DNA from: a virus
Length of the DNA: 30,417 bases
Virus record (IMG/VR): IMGVR_UViG_3300020172_002861
Span: 1 to 30,417 of that record
Direction: 5' to 3' (one strand)
Part shown: one piece after another, positions 8,006 through 14,378 of the stretch
Numbering within the stretch: the stretch's first letter is position 1
Layout of the letters: every line of letters begins with the position of its first letter
Made by a program: the position numbers and the translations under genes
The notes under the pieces: model-generated
The model's input: only the letters and a program-made list of their open reading frames with translations
What the model was told of the DNA's origin: nothing
Databases searched by the model: none

Positions 8006-8593
8006 ATGAAACTTAGAGAACTTACCGGTTATAAAAATGACCCACACTACCAAAAAGCTGTGGAAATATTCAAAAACTATCGACTAACAGTTAAACAAAA
8101 ATTAGAACTATTCTCAACCTATATCCAAGAACAAGGCTTCCATCAACTTGGAAACCCAGGTGTCTCAGGACTGGCTTTCGAACACCCAAACTACCCATGG
8201 GTATTCAAAATCTTTAACGACGATAACGGCTACCTACACTACTTTAACTACGCAAAACAACACCAAAATAATCCACACGTACCAAAAGTAAAAGGTAACC
8301 CACTCAGAATTACACAAGATTCATTCCTGGGAAACGCTTACCTGGTCAGAATAGAAAAACTTCAAGAACTACCACATAACCTAAAAATGAATCCACTCAT
8401 CGGGATAATCACCAGTATAGACTCAAAAGAAGACCTAACACCAGAAGTCATTACTACTCTTAAACGTGTCTTCCCAGATATGATCGAAGTACTAGACGAT
8501 ATCGTTAACTCAGGTTTCTCAGTCGATCTACACCACGGTAACCTAATGATTAGAAAAAATCAAATAGTTATAACCGACCCACTACTAGGATAA
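8006..8593 (+). CDS. Protein-kinase-fold-like phage protein
   Basis: A 195-residue protein with a compact kinase-like signature. GNPGVSG (49-55) resembles a glycine-rich loop, VFKIF with K68 a beta-3 lysine, DLHHGN (174-179) a catalytic loop with Asp and Asn, and VITDP with D191 a DFG-equivalent metal ligand, as in aminoglycoside/fructosamine-kinase-like folds. At 195 residues it lacks a full C-lobe, so it could be a minimal kinase, a phosphotransferase or a pseudokinase. Similar proteins occur in T4-like marine phages. Substrate unknown. It lies in a tight operon with the 8598 gene. Confidence 0.6.
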   Translation: MKLRELTGYKNDPHYQKAVEIFKNYRLTVKQKLELFSTYIQEQGFHQLGNPGVSGLAFEHPNYPWVFKIFNDDNGYLHYFNYAKQHQNNPHVPKVKGNPLRITQDSFLGNAYLVRIEKLQELPHNLKMNPLIGIITSIDSKEDLTPEVITTLKRVFPDMIEVLDDIVNSGFSVDLHHGNLMIRKNQIVITDPLLG

Positions 8594-8597
8594 CAAA

Positions 8598-8897
8598 ATG
8601 AAAATCACAGATCTAATAGATAAAGAAATTCTAGAACAACTTACCTACTTCGGTAGACCTTGTACACAAGACTGCTCAGGACATAAAGCAGGTAGAGATT
8701 GGGAACTTAAACATAATACCGGTTCACAATCCACAACTCCAAGCAATAGCTTTAATAACGGTACAGATATCGCTATCAATCAACGTAACGCAGGTACACA
8801 AAACCAAATCTCAGGCGGCGTTAGAAAGAACGGTAAATTCGCAAAATTTAAACAAATACCAAAATCTCAATATACCTATAACCAACCAAAATCATAA
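8598..8897 (+). CDS. Hypothetical protein with CxxxCSGHxAG motif
   Basis: A 99-residue protein whose GRPCTQDCSGHKAGRDWEL motif (residues 19-37) recurs in phage proteins of unknown role and could bind a metal or be a virion-protein element. The rest is Asn/Gln/Ser/Gly-rich and probably disordered, with a basic C-terminus. It begins 4 bp after the kinase-like gene and is the last gene before a strong hairpin. Confidence 0.65.
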   Translation: MKITDLIDKEILEQLTYFGRPCTQDCSGHKAGRDWELKHNTGSQSTTPSNSFNNGTDIAINQRNAGTQNQISGGVRKNGKFAKFKQIPKSQYTYNQPKS

Positions 8898-8906
8898 CAA
8901 CCCCAT

Positions 8907-8942
8907 TAACGCTCTCATACTACACAAGGTATCAGAGCGTTA
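8907..8942 (+). terminator. Hairpin ending the helicase-downstream operon
   Basis: A 14-bp stem interrupted by one C:C mismatch (TAACGCTC... with ...GAGCGTTA) and an 8-base loop, 9 bases after the last stop. The U-run is distal (ATTTTTT at 8956), so termination may be partial. Confidence 0.5.
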
Positions 8943-9044
8943 TACAGGTTCCATACATTTTTTCCAATACACAAAGAAAAATTTTTCCCCGCAAAAAAAT
9001 CGACCAAGGTACTTAACGATTTAGAGGACTTGCGTTTTAGGGAA

Positions 9045-9052
9045 GATAAATA
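9045..9052 (+). promoter_or_regulatory. Late promoter for the HNH endonuclease at 9113
   Basis: GATAAATA 60 bp before the GTG start, in an otherwise non-coding gap (8943-9112). It is the same motif seen before the other homing endonucleases in this window. Confidence 0.45.
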
Positions 9053-9112
9053 TGATTGTAGTTCACGAAACGCCAATTCCCAACTACTTTAATACTTACA
9101 AGGAGTATCAAC

Positions 9113-9919
9113 GTGAATATTTATCAACCAACTCATAAGCATTGTTATAAATGCAATACCACTAAACCTAACACAGAATTCTATAAAGATAATAGCAGTA
9201 CCGATGGCATTAAAATTCGATGCAAACAGTGTGATGATATCTACCAACGTGAGTATTATACAAAACTTAAAGAGAAAAAACTATTAGAGAAAAAAATAAC
9301 ACTCAATAATAAAACATCAAAGATATGCAAGGTTTGCAACGTGGATAAACCATTTATATATTTTAATAAAACCAATGAAATTAAAGATGGTTATAAAACC
9401 ACCTGTATAGAGTGTAATAACAATTCTATACTAGAACGTAAACAAAAACGTAGAGAACAAACTATTGCTAATATCCCTAATAGAAAAGAAAAAATTAAAA
9501 ACTATATGCGGCTCTATTCCAGAGAACAATGTAAGAAAAACCCATTGTTCAAATTGAAACGCGATATACGTACAATTATTGGAAAGTGCTTACTGACGAA
9601 TGGGTATACTAAACGATCTAAAACATATACTATATTAGGGTGTACATTTGACGATTTCTCAACCTATATAGAAACACAATTTGTCGAAGGAATGTCATGG
9701 GATAATAGAAATGAATGGCATATAGACCATATAGTTCCAATATCATTCGGGATTACAGAAGAAGAAATAATACTAATAAACCATTATACCAATTTAAGAC
9801 CTTTATGGGCAATGGATAATATCATTAAAGGTGATAAACTAACAGATGAAGTTATAAACCATCCTATATATAAATCTATCGTTGATTCCAGATTATCCCA
9901 AAATTTCCAATTACAATAG
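9113..9919 (+). CDS. HNH homing endonuclease with two zinc knuckles
   Basis: A 268-residue protein. Two CxxC...CxxC ribbons (CYKCNTT...CKQC and CKVC...CIEC) precede a linker, a conserved ILGCTFDDFSTYIETQF segment and an HNH core: EWHIDHIVPIS, then NHYTNLRPLWAMDN and KGDK. The GTG start follows AAGGAG with 7-base spacing and matches the N-terminus of the paralogue at 19854 (MNIYQ versus MDIYT). It is inserted at the end of the plus-strand block. Free-standing HNH genes in T4-like phages nick intronless sites and promote marker exclusion; its own target is unknown. Confidence 0.9.
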   Translation: MNIYQPTHKHCYKCNTTKPNTEFYKDNSSTDGIKIRCKQCDDIYQREYYTKLKEKKLLEKKITLNNKTSKICKVCNVDKPFIYFNKTNEIKDGYKTTCIECNNNSILERKQKRREQTIANIPNRKEKIKNYMRLYSREQCKKNPLFKLKRDIRTIIGKCLLTNGYTKRSKTYTILGCTFDDFSTYIETQFVEGMSWDNRNEWHIDHIVPISFGITEEEIILINHYTNLRPLWAMDNIIKGDKLTDEVINHPIYKSIVDSRLSQNFQLQ

Positions 9920-9948
9920 AAAAATTTTTTTCCCGGAAATTTTTGAAA

Positions 9949-9966
9949 CCCCTTTTCTTTAAGGGG
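9949..9966 (+). terminator. Hairpin terminator after HNH endonuclease
   Basis: CCCCTT and AAGGGG pair over a 6-base loop 29 bases after the stop, followed by CAATTTCTTTT. The symmetric stem could act in both directions. Confidence 0.5.
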
Positions 9967-10142
9967 CAATTTCTTTTACCCCCTGTACTATTTCCATATT
10001 CATATGAATATCTATCAGAGTTAATAGGGTCCAGACAAATTTTCAAATCACAGTGAAAAATCTGAGTCCTAGCAAAAGTTGGGGTGAGGTACTTTCCGGC
10101 GAAGGGGCTTGTTTTCCAACATATAAGGGTCTTTTTAGAACA

Positions 10143-10214
10143 GAAAATAAAAAAGAAAATAAAAAAGAAAATAAAAAAGAAAATAAAAAAGAAAATAAAA
10201 AAGAAAATAAAAAA
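10143..10214. repeat. Tandem repeat, six perfect 12-bp units
   Basis: The unit GAAAATAAAAAA occurs six times without a mismatch. Because 12 is a multiple of 3 it creates spurious open frames (repeated Lys-Glu-Asn-Lys) with no start context. It may be a replication-slippage tract. Confidence 0.9.
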
Positions 10215-10260
10215 GTTTTTGCACGGCTCGGCAAAATTTTTTTTCAAAACTTCAAATTAT

Positions 10261-10278
10261 ACACCACCCCCCACCCCC
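10261..10278. repeat. C-rich block 1 of 3
   Basis: ACACC followed by interrupted C-tracts directly after ATTAT. The complementary strand is G-rich (runs of 5 and 6 G) and could form a G-quadruplex. Confidence 0.6.
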
Positions 10279-10351
10279 TTGTCAAGAATTTTTTTTAAAA
10301 AATAAAAATTATTTTTCTTGACAAAAATAATTTTCACGCACCCGCGCAAAG

Positions 10352-10368
10352 TTGGCACGATTTTTGCA
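10352..10368 (+). promoter_or_regulatory. Sigma54-like (-24/-12) promoter
   Basis: TTGGCACGATTTTTGCA matches the RpoN consensus YTGGCACG-N4-TTGCW, with exactly 10 bp between the GG (10354-10355) and GC (10366-10367). Transcription would start in the second C-rich block and run rightward over the 10491-10542 hairpin. No plus-strand gene of normal size follows. A chance match is possible but the fit is unusually complete. Confidence 0.45.
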
Positions 10369-10372
10369 TAAT

Positions 10373-10388
10373 ACACCCCACCCCCCCC
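10373..10388. repeat. C-rich block 2 of 3
   Basis: ACACCCCACCCCCCCC preceded by CATAAT. It has the same layout as blocks 1 and 3, an AT-rich TATA-like string running directly into ACACC and C-tracts. Confidence 0.6.
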
Positions 10389-10478
10389 TATCAGATTTTT
10401 TTATTTTTGTCAAGAAAAAATAAAAAAATATATTATATTATTACGCGACAACATATTGCCAACATAATAATATAATAT

Positions 10479-10495
10479 ACACCCCACCCCCCCCC
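10479..10495. repeat. C-rich block 3 of 3
   Basis: ACACCCCACCCCCCCCC preceded by AATATAATAT. Its last five C residues form the base of the long hairpin that follows. Confidence 0.6.
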
Positions 10496-10542
10496 TCGAT
10501 ATATTCAAAACATATTAGTTTATCTTGAATATATCGAGGGGG
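10491..10542 (-). terminator. 18-bp perfect hairpin at the end of the early minus-strand region
   Basis: The arms 10491-10508 and 10525-10542 (core CTCGATATATTCAA) are perfectly complementary over 18 bp with a 16-base loop. It lies 7 bases beyond the stop of the last minus-strand gene and is the likely end of leftward early transcription. It has no U-run, so it may be an RNA-stabilising or Rho-assisted end. Confidence 0.5.
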
Positions 10543-10548
10543 ATATAC

Positions 10549-10659
10549 TCAAATAATATGATTATGATTATGTTCAAGCCCACCAATGATGAACATAATA
10601 AGGATAATCAATGGTAAAGCATTGATTATAATAAAAAATAAAACACGACATATATTCAT
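10549..10659 (-). CDS. Small membrane protein (36 aa)
   Basis: A 36-residue protein with one long hydrophobic segment (VLFFIIINALPLIILIMFI) and a short His/Asn tail (EHNHNHII). The ATG at 10659 follows GAGGGA with normal spacing. It lies downstream of the gene at 10725 and shares its transcript. Single-span mini-proteins are common in phage early regions; role unknown. Confidence 0.65.
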   Translation of the reverse strand: MNICRVLFFIIINALPLIILIMFIIGGLEHNHNHII

Positions 10660-10724
10660 TTTAATCCCTCTTTGATATAGTTTATTGAAGGCTGGATATA
10701 ATCATTATATCCAGCCAATTTATA

Positions 10725-11000
10725 TTATTTCAGCTTTTTAGCCGAAACTGTAACGACTTCACTCGTCACAGTACATTCAAGCGCGATTTCGGGATACAGT
10801 TCACGAACCATATCACTTTTTATAGTCTGTCTTGATGATTGCGAAACTGTAATCGCTACAGTTTTTCCCAGAAAACTACCGTTTTGCTTAAAAAACGATT
10901 TCAAGCTTTCAGCTTCTACTGAAAGTTGTTTAATCTGTGCATTTAAAGCTAATAACTCTAACGCTTTAATTTCAAGCTGTGCTTTAGTTATTTTTGCCAT
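10725..11000 (-). CDS. Small coiled-coil hypothetical protein (91 aa)
   Basis: A 91-residue protein. The N-terminal half is a likely coiled coil (ITKAQLEIKALELLALNAQI). The C-terminal half is beta-rich, ending SEVVTVSAKKLK. The Shine-Dalgarno AAGGATT precedes the ATG. It has an unusually long leader (about 110 nt) that contains a GC-rich hairpin. No function recognised. Confidence 0.75.
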   Translation of the reverse strand: MAKITKAQLEIKALELLALNAQIKQLSVEAESLKSFFKQNGSFLGKTVAITVSQSSRQTIKSDMVRELYPEIALECTVTSEVVTVSAKKLK

Positions 11001-11040
11001 TGTTTTTAATCCTTTTTTATAAAGTAAAGTAAAAGATAAA

Positions 11041-11062
11041 CCGCGCGTAAAAAACCGCGCGG
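11041..11062 (-). terminator. GC-rich leader hairpin (attenuator-like)
   Basis: CCGCGCG and CGCGCGG pair over an 8-base, T-rich loop and are followed on the minus strand by TTTATCTTTT. It lies between the promoter at 11114 and the ATG at 11000, where it could attenuate transcription. Confidence 0.45.
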
Positions 11063-11113
11063 GAAAAAATAATCCTAATTTTTAAAGAGCGCACCCGACT
11101 GGGTAGGCTTTAA

Positions 11114-11141
11114 ATTCTACCAGCTTAAAAAATTAAATCAA
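11114..11141 (-). promoter_or_regulatory. Promoter for gene 10725
   Basis: TTGATT and TAGAAT with a 16-bp spacer. It is weaker than the other early promoters. Confidence 0.5.
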
Positions 11142-11352
11142 GTTTTATTTTCAATTATTTTTAAGCGCGTTAATGCCTACGCTGGATTTTAAAAAATCGC
11201 GTATAAGGCACGAAACCCGCTTAGGGTATCCAATGGCATTACTAAACAACAAAACCCGCTCAAATCGCCTAAGATTGGCTTTAATCGCCTTTTATATCTG
11301 ATCCTGTACGATTGAACAGAAAACCAGAAAACTAACGACAAATAATGACGTT

Positions 11353-11512
11353 TGCTAATGATTCTCAAATACAAATACAAATGATAATCATTATCAAATA
11401 CAAATGAGAACGATTATCATTCACCAATACAAATGAGAACGATTATCATTAGCGTGGAACATTGTTGTGAATCATTCGCATTTGTATCTGATACAAATGC
11501 GAATGATTCTCA
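11353..11512. repeat. Array of six Fur-box-like 7-1-7 palindromes
   Basis: Six matches to the TGATAAT-N-ATTATCA Fur half-site pair lie at 11353-11367, 11382-11396 (exact), 11405-11419, 11434-11448 (identical to the previous), 11466-11480 and 11498-11512. AAATACAAATG-type spacers separate several of them. The last two lie in a perfect 41-bp palindrome. They sit between the minus-strand genes at 10725 and 11514, with no obvious gene of their own promoter. Together with 11142-11352, where I see no convincing gene, this makes up the gap 11001-11513. Confidence 0.6.
11469..11509 (-). terminator. Perfect 20-1-20 palindrome downstream of gene 11514
   Basis: GAATCATTCGCATTTGTATC is followed by one base and its exact reverse complement. 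In RNA it would form a 20-bp hairpin directly after the stop at 11514. As DNA it contains two Fur-like boxes. Confidence 0.6.
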
Positions 11513-11513
11513 T

Positions 11514-11690
11514 TTAGTATTCTGCCATATCTTCCAGACTTGTAACAAGGCCATCAAAGTCTTCGCTTGATCCCAGCATACTAGCCAATGAGTAGACTTT
11601 TTGAACATCCACGCCAAAATCATCGGCTAGACTGTTTAAATAGTCTTTGCGGCTTTCAAAACCTTGCTCTTGATAGATTGATTGTGCCAT
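11514..11690 (-). CDS. Conserved small phage protein (58 aa)
   Basis: A 58-residue protein with the pattern EQGFESRKDYLNSLADDFGV followed by MLGSSEDFDGLVTSLED. It belongs to a small acidic phage family I recognise by sight but which has no known function. The start is set at the ATG after TATAGGGGTTTTAATC; an upstream in-frame ATG would place the promoter inside the gene. It is preceded by its own promoter at 11737-11764. Confidence 0.8.
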   Translation of the reverse strand: MAQSIYQEQGFESRKDYLNSLADDFGVDVQKVYSLASMLGSSEDFDGLVTSLEDMAEY

Positions 11691-11736
11691 GATTAAAACC
11701 CCTATAAAAAAGAAAAAATAAAACAAGTGAGCCGTC

Positions 11737-11764
11737 ATTATAGCGGCTCTTTTGTTAATGTCAA
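11737..11764 (-). promoter_or_regulatory. Sigma70-type promoter for gene 11514
   Basis: TTGACA and TATAAT, 16-bp spacer; arms GAGCCG/CGGCTC flank the -10. The stop of gene 11761 (TGA) lies inside the -35 box. Confidence 0.85.
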
Positions 11765-11982
11765 GCGATTGTTACAATTGTACCGCCTTCGGGGTTATTT
11801 TGAGCTAGTGCCTTGATCCCTGTAATACGATCAATATCGGCACAAAAGCGATTTGCAATATCATCGCCTAGTGTCCAAAAGAATTCTATTGATGTATTAT
11901 CAGCCGCGATTATTCCATGATCAATCTTGGAAGCTTGGGCAATTAAAATCAAGACTGTTTTAATATCAATTTCAACTTTCAT
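11761..11982 (-). CDS. Hypothetical early protein (73 aa)
   Basis: A 73-residue protein beginning MKVEIDIKTVLILIAQASKI, a likely beta-strand plus helix, and ending GGTIVTIA. The start at 11982 follows GGGGATAGA. Its TGA is part of the TTGACA of the next promoter. No domain recognised. Confidence 0.75.
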   Translation of the reverse strand: MKVEIDIKTVLILIAQASKIDHGIIAADNTSIEFFWTLGDDIANRFCADIDRITGIKALAQNNPEGGTIVTIA

Positions 11983-12015
11983 TCTATCCCCTATCAAGTA
12001 ATTAAGTAAGCCCAT

Positions 12016-12043
12016 ATTATAACGCCTGTATAATTTATGTCAA
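12016..12043 (-). promoter_or_regulatory. Sigma70-type promoter for gene 11761
   Basis: TTGACA and TATAAT with a 16-bp spacer. Confidence 0.85.
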
Positions 12044-12050
12044 GTGATAA

Positions 12051-12072
12051 TGTGCATATCAGTGTTTGCTAA
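12051..12072. repeat. 22-bp gene-end repeat, copy 1
   Basis: It is identical to 12355-12376. Each copy contains the TAG stop of a minus-strand gene plus the following trailer, so both gene ends derive from one duplicated module. Confidence 0.85.
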
Positions 12073-12293
12073 TATGCACAGCTAGCATTATCTAAAATTT
12101 GCCAGCCATATAACTCGGGGCTTGCGTATGGCACGGTTTTATTAAAGAACCATTCGATTTCTTTTGCGGTAGGTTGATCGAACAATGGATGATACCTATT
12201 ATAATTTCGTGACCATTGTTTGCCATCCATTTCAAATGAAACGGTACAAGTTTCACGACGATAAACCGCACTGAAATTAGAAACTTCTCTCAT
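12069..12293 (-). CDS. Hypothetical early protein (74 aa)
   Basis: A 74-residue protein starting MREVSNFSAVYRRETCTVSF. It has a beta-rich N-terminus, an aromatic centre (WSRNYNRYHPLFDQP) and a helix EIEWFFNKT. The ATG at 12293 follows GGATAA. Function unknown. Confidence 0.75.
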   Translation of the reverse strand: MREVSNFSAVYRRETCTVSFEMDGKQWSRNYNRYHPLFDQPTAKEIEWFFNKTVPYASPELYGWQILDNASCAY

Positions 12294-12319
12294 TTTTATT
12301 ATCCAATAAAAAAAATGCA

Positions 12320-12348
12320 ATTATACGTTATCGCCTACGATAACGCAA
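12320..12348 (-). promoter_or_regulatory. Promoter for gene 12069
   Basis: TTGCGT and TATAAT with a 17-bp spacer; arms GTTATCG/CGATAAC lie in the spacer. It is a -35 variant. Confidence 0.6.
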
Positions 12349-12354
12349 GCGATT

Positions 12355-12376
12355 TGTGCATATCAGTGTTTGCTAA
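12355..12376. repeat. 22-bp gene-end repeat, copy 2
   Basis: Second copy of the 12051-12072 sequence, spanning the TAG of gene 12373. Confidence 0.85.
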
Positions 12377-12588
12377 ATCGTAACCAGTGGCGAACCATGC
12401 CCTGATAGATACAACGCGCAAGATGTTCCTTTGCGCGGATCGGATCGTTTTCTGGTAACTGATCGAATACCAAAAGCGCCCGCTTTTTTCGCAAGCCTAG
12501 CACTTGTGAACACTTTAAACCCGTGTTGTGGTACATTCAAGCCAGCCACGAAACCAATTTGAACTAATCCAACAAATCTACGAACCAT
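12373..12588 (-). CDS. Basic hypothetical protein (71 aa)
   Basis: A 71-residue, very basic protein (FTSARLAKKAG, RSVTRKRSDPRKG) with a hydrophobic N-terminus (FVGLVQIGFVAG). The ATG follows a run of five G. Its composition is unlike its acidic neighbours, so the coding call rests mainly on the promoter and ribosome-binding site. Function unknown. Confidence 0.55.
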   Translation of the reverse strand: MVRRFVGLVQIGFVAGLNVPQHGFKVFTSARLAKKAGAFGIRSVTRKRSDPRKGTSCALYLSGHGSPLVTI

Positions 12589-12625
12589 AAAACCCCCAGA
12601 AAAAAATAAACTTCATAAGCCGCCT

Positions 12626-12653
12626 ATTATAGCGGCTTATTTTAGGTTGTCAA
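12626..12653 (-). promoter_or_regulatory. Sigma70-type promoter for gene 12373
   Basis: TTGACA and TATAAT, 16-bp spacer; arms AAGCCGC/GCGGCTT flank the -10. Confidence 0.85.
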
Positions 12654-12659
12654 GCTTTT

Positions 12660-13034
12660 TTAAAAATAACCTTCCAGCTCTTCGTCTTCCTTTGTGGCTT
12701 TAAAATCATCAACACTTTGGCAAGGTTCGCCAACTGTTAAGGCTACCTTATAGGCAAATTCAGGATCAATGCCAAGTGATACCATCAAGGCTTTACCGCA
12801 CTCGCCAAAGTAGTATAATCGAGCGTTACGACCTTCTACCTGATCCGCTAAGCCGTCTTTGTCTTCCAGTGGTAAATCAGCAATAGCACGAAGTAACACT
12901 TCTAAACCAAGCCTTTGCATGGCAATTTGATCATCAGCATCATCACGCGCTGGGTTGATGTAATTCAATTGGCGCTTTAATACTTCACGCGCTTGTTCGA
13001 TGGTTACAAGGTTTTGTTTAGTTGGTCTAGCCAT
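12660..13034 (-). CDS. Hypothetical early protein (124 aa)
   Basis: A 124-residue, mainly helical, acidic protein. The N-terminus is basic (MARPTKQN), then TIEQAREVLKRQLNYINPAR and an acidic tail KEDEELEGYF. The Shine-Dalgarno CGGAGTAG precedes the ATG. No family recognised. Confidence 0.8.
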   Translation of the reverse strand: MARPTKQNLVTIEQAREVLKRQLNYINPARDDADDQIAMQRLGLEVLLRAIADLPLEDKDGLADQVEGRNARLYYFGECGKALMVSLGIDPEFAYKVALTVGEPCQSVDDFKATKEDEELEGYF

Positions 13035-13068
13035 GATACTACTCCGGTGAATCGTTGAAAGAGTGGCT

Positions 13069-13096
13069 AGTATAACAGAAAACTAGCCACCGTCAA
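13069..13096 (-). promoter_or_regulatory. Promoter for gene 12660
   Basis: TTGACG and TATACT, 16-bp spacer; arms GGCTAGT/ACTAGCC span the -10. Confidence 0.75.
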
Positions 13097-13104
13097 AATT
13101 ATTT

Positions 13105-13311
13105 TTATGCTCTTGTTATGTCGATCAAATCAGTTTTGTGCTGATATTGCACATAATACTTGATCCCTTGAAACTTCACCGTTCCAGTATCATCAGTTGC
13201 CGCTAATATTGTTAGATTTGCTGGGGTTGTGTACCATTTAAACAAGTGCTTATTTAAAGCACTTGAAAATTGCCAGCAATCCCGTAGGATTTGAACTAAT
13301 TGATTATTCAC
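13105..13311 (-). CDS. Hypothetical early protein (68 aa)
   Basis: A 68-residue protein with GTG start at 13311, chosen because ACGGAGCA lies 7 bases upstream and no ATG follows in frame near the N-terminus. Helical N-terminus (LVQILRDCWQFSSALNKHLF), then beta strands (GIKYYVQYQHKTDLIDI). Function unknown. Confidence 0.75.
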   Translation of the reverse strand: MNNQLVQILRDCWQFSSALNKHLFKWYTTPANLTILAATDDTGTVKFQGIKYYVQYQHKTDLIDITRA

Positions 13312-13343
13312 GTTATATGCTCCGTGTTAATGAATAAAGGCAC

Positions 13344-13372
13344 ATTATAGGGTTTTATATTGTGCCTGTCAA
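13344..13372 (-). promoter_or_regulatory. Sigma70-type promoter for gene 13105
   Basis: TTGACA and TATAAT, 17-bp spacer; arms AGGCACA/TGTGCCT. Confidence 0.9.
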
Positions 13373-13377
13373 GCTTT

Positions 13378-13626
13378 TTATGCTGTCAATCGTTTTATAT
13401 CGTTTTCCAATTTGGTTGGATTATATGTTTCGAATATAATTCCACCACCAAACTTTTTGTTGTTGTATTTTTTACCACCGATTGACCTTGATCTTTCCAA
13501 TGCCAATGAATACTTTTGACCAATTGATAAATCGTTATCATTACTTTCATTATCGGTCAATAGGTTCAAAAAATGAACCGCGTAACGTGGGTTGCCATGT
13601 GATGATTGTGTTTGTTTATGTAGCAT
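13378..13626 (-). CDS. Hypothetical early protein (82 aa)
   Basis: An 82-residue protein starting MLHKQTQSSHGNPRYAVHFL, with a Lys/Gly-rich turn (GGKKYNNKKFGGG) and a C-terminal helix. The ATG at 13626 follows ACGGAGCA. An in-frame upstream extension would overlap the promoter. Function unknown. Confidence 0.75.
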   Translation of the reverse strand: MLHKQTQSSHGNPRYAVHFLNLLTDNESNDNDLSIGQKYSLALERSRSIGGKKYNNKKFGGGIIFETYNPTKLENDIKRLTA

Positions 13627-13660
13627 GGTGGGTTTGCTCCGTGTTAGTGAATAAAGGCAC

Positions 13661-13689
13661 ATTATAGGGTTTTATATTGTGCCTGTCAA
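13661..13689 (-). promoter_or_regulatory. Sigma70-type promoter for gene 13378
   Basis: TTGACA and TATAAT, 17-bp spacer. It is nearly identical in sequence to the promoter at 13344. Confidence 0.9.
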
Positions 13690-13697
13690 TTTATTTT

Positions 13698-13781
13698 TTA
13701 GTCTAATAGTTCAAGTGTTAAAAACACATAACCAAAAATAAAACCCAATGTTATCACAACAACCGCTATAAATTCAATCAT
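13698..13781 (-). CDS. Single-span membrane mini-protein (27 aa)
   Basis: A 27-residue protein consisting of one hydrophobic span (FIAVVVITLGFIFGYVFL) with a short acidic tail (ELLD). The ATG at 13781 follows ACGGAGCA, which overlaps the stop of gene 13797, so it is the second gene of that transcript. The strong ribosome-binding site makes it credible despite the size. Confidence 0.7.
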   Translation of the reverse strand: MIEFIAVVVITLGFIFGYVFLTLELLD

Positions 13782-13796
13782 TTTCTTTTGCTCCGT

Positions 13797-14069
13797 TTAC
13801 ATTCTTTCGACAATATCCGCACAAGCCATCCACAATAGCCGACTTAAATTTTGATCGTGGTCTAGTAATTCGGTATTAGACCAAGCGCCATATTCTTTTA
13901 AGATCATGGCAACTGTTAATCGATCCAGTTTATTCAACTGTCTTTTTATAGCTGGCTTTTTTCTCAATTCAGCTATATCATGATCGCATGATCCCGAATG
14001 ATAGCCAATTTGACTATCTTGTTTTGTTATATTCAATTCTACTGTACCGCAACCTGACGACCACCACAT
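13797..14069 (-). CDS. Conserved phage/bacterial hypothetical protein (90 aa)
   Basis: A 90-residue protein with MWWSSGCGTVELNITKQD, HSGSCDHDI, LLDHDQNLSRLLWMACADI and YGAW motifs. It belongs to a small conserved family seen in phages and bacteria, with an N-terminal sheet carrying Cys/His residues and a C-terminal helical pair. No function is established that I can name. The ATG follows ACGGAGCA. Confidence 0.85.
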   Translation of the reverse strand: MWWSSGCGTVELNITKQDSQIGYHSGSCDHDIAELRKKPAIKRQLNKLDRLTVAMILKEYGAWSNTELLDHDQNLSRLLWMACADIVERM

Positions 14070-14096
14070 TTTTTTGCTCCGTGTTAAGTTAGGCAC

Positions 14097-14126
14097 ATTA
14101 TACAGCTAGCATAATGTGCCTGTCAA
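14097..14126 (-). promoter_or_regulatory. Promoter for genes 13797 and 13698
   Basis: TTGACA and TATAAT, 18-bp spacer; arms AGGCACATTAT/ATAATGTGCCT around ACAGCTAGC. Confidence 0.85.
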
Positions 14127-14132
14127 GCTTTT

Positions 14133-14318
14133 TTATCTTTGCCAAGCGGTTGTATTAGGATAAAATCGATCTATATCCTTGCTATTGTTTAGCAAGGCTA
14201 CCGCACTAAAAACGCGCACAGTTCCCGCAGTGGTCTTGATAAACAATCGGTCTTGAAATTTGCCTTCGATCAATTCATTTGGCAACTTGTTTTTAAGCTT
14301 TTTAATTACATTGAACAT
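14133..14318 (-). CDS. Basic hypothetical protein (61 aa)
   Basis: A 61-residue protein starting MFNVIKKLKNKLPNELIEGK, then a beta-rich half (RLFIKTTAGTVRVFSAVALL). The ATG at 14318 follows CGGAGCA. Function unknown. Confidence 0.75.
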   Translation of the reverse strand: MFNVIKKLKNKLPNELIEGKFQDRLFIKTTAGTVRVFSAVALLNNSKDIDRFYPNTTAWQR

Positions 14319-14349
14319 TGATTTGCTCCGTATCATTGAAAGAGCCATC

Positions 14350-14378
14350 ATTATAATGGCTCTTGATTAAACTGTCAA
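14350..14378 (-). promoter_or_regulatory. Sigma70-type promoter for gene 14133
   Basis: TTGACA and TATAAT, 17-bp spacer; arms AGAGCCAT/ATGGCTCT flank the -10. The TGA of gene 14375 is inside the -35. Confidence 0.95.

Larger units (their letters stand above)
9967..10548. other. Non-coding low-complexity stretch
   Basis: No credible gene. It contains a GC-richer patch (about 10076-10125), six 12-bp repeats, three C-rich blocks, long A/T runs, three TTGTCAAGAA motifs in both orientations (10279, 10315 inverted, 10407), a sigma54-like promoter and a long hairpin. The strand switch from late/plus to early/minus genes occurs here, so a regulatory or replication role is plausible. Confidence 0.6.

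Noticed and set aside
10143-10214. CRISPR-like array
   Set aside because: The units are directly contiguous 12-mers with no spacers and no cas genes.
10043-10305. Several overlapping open frames on both strands through the 12-bp repeat
   Set aside because: They arise because the 12-bp repeat has no stops in several frames; composition is low-complexity and there is no ribosome-binding site.
11189-11380. 63-codon minus-strand frame below the Fur-like array
   Set aside because: It would start with TTG inside the palindrome array, lacks a Shine-Dalgarno, and its residue composition is not protein-like.
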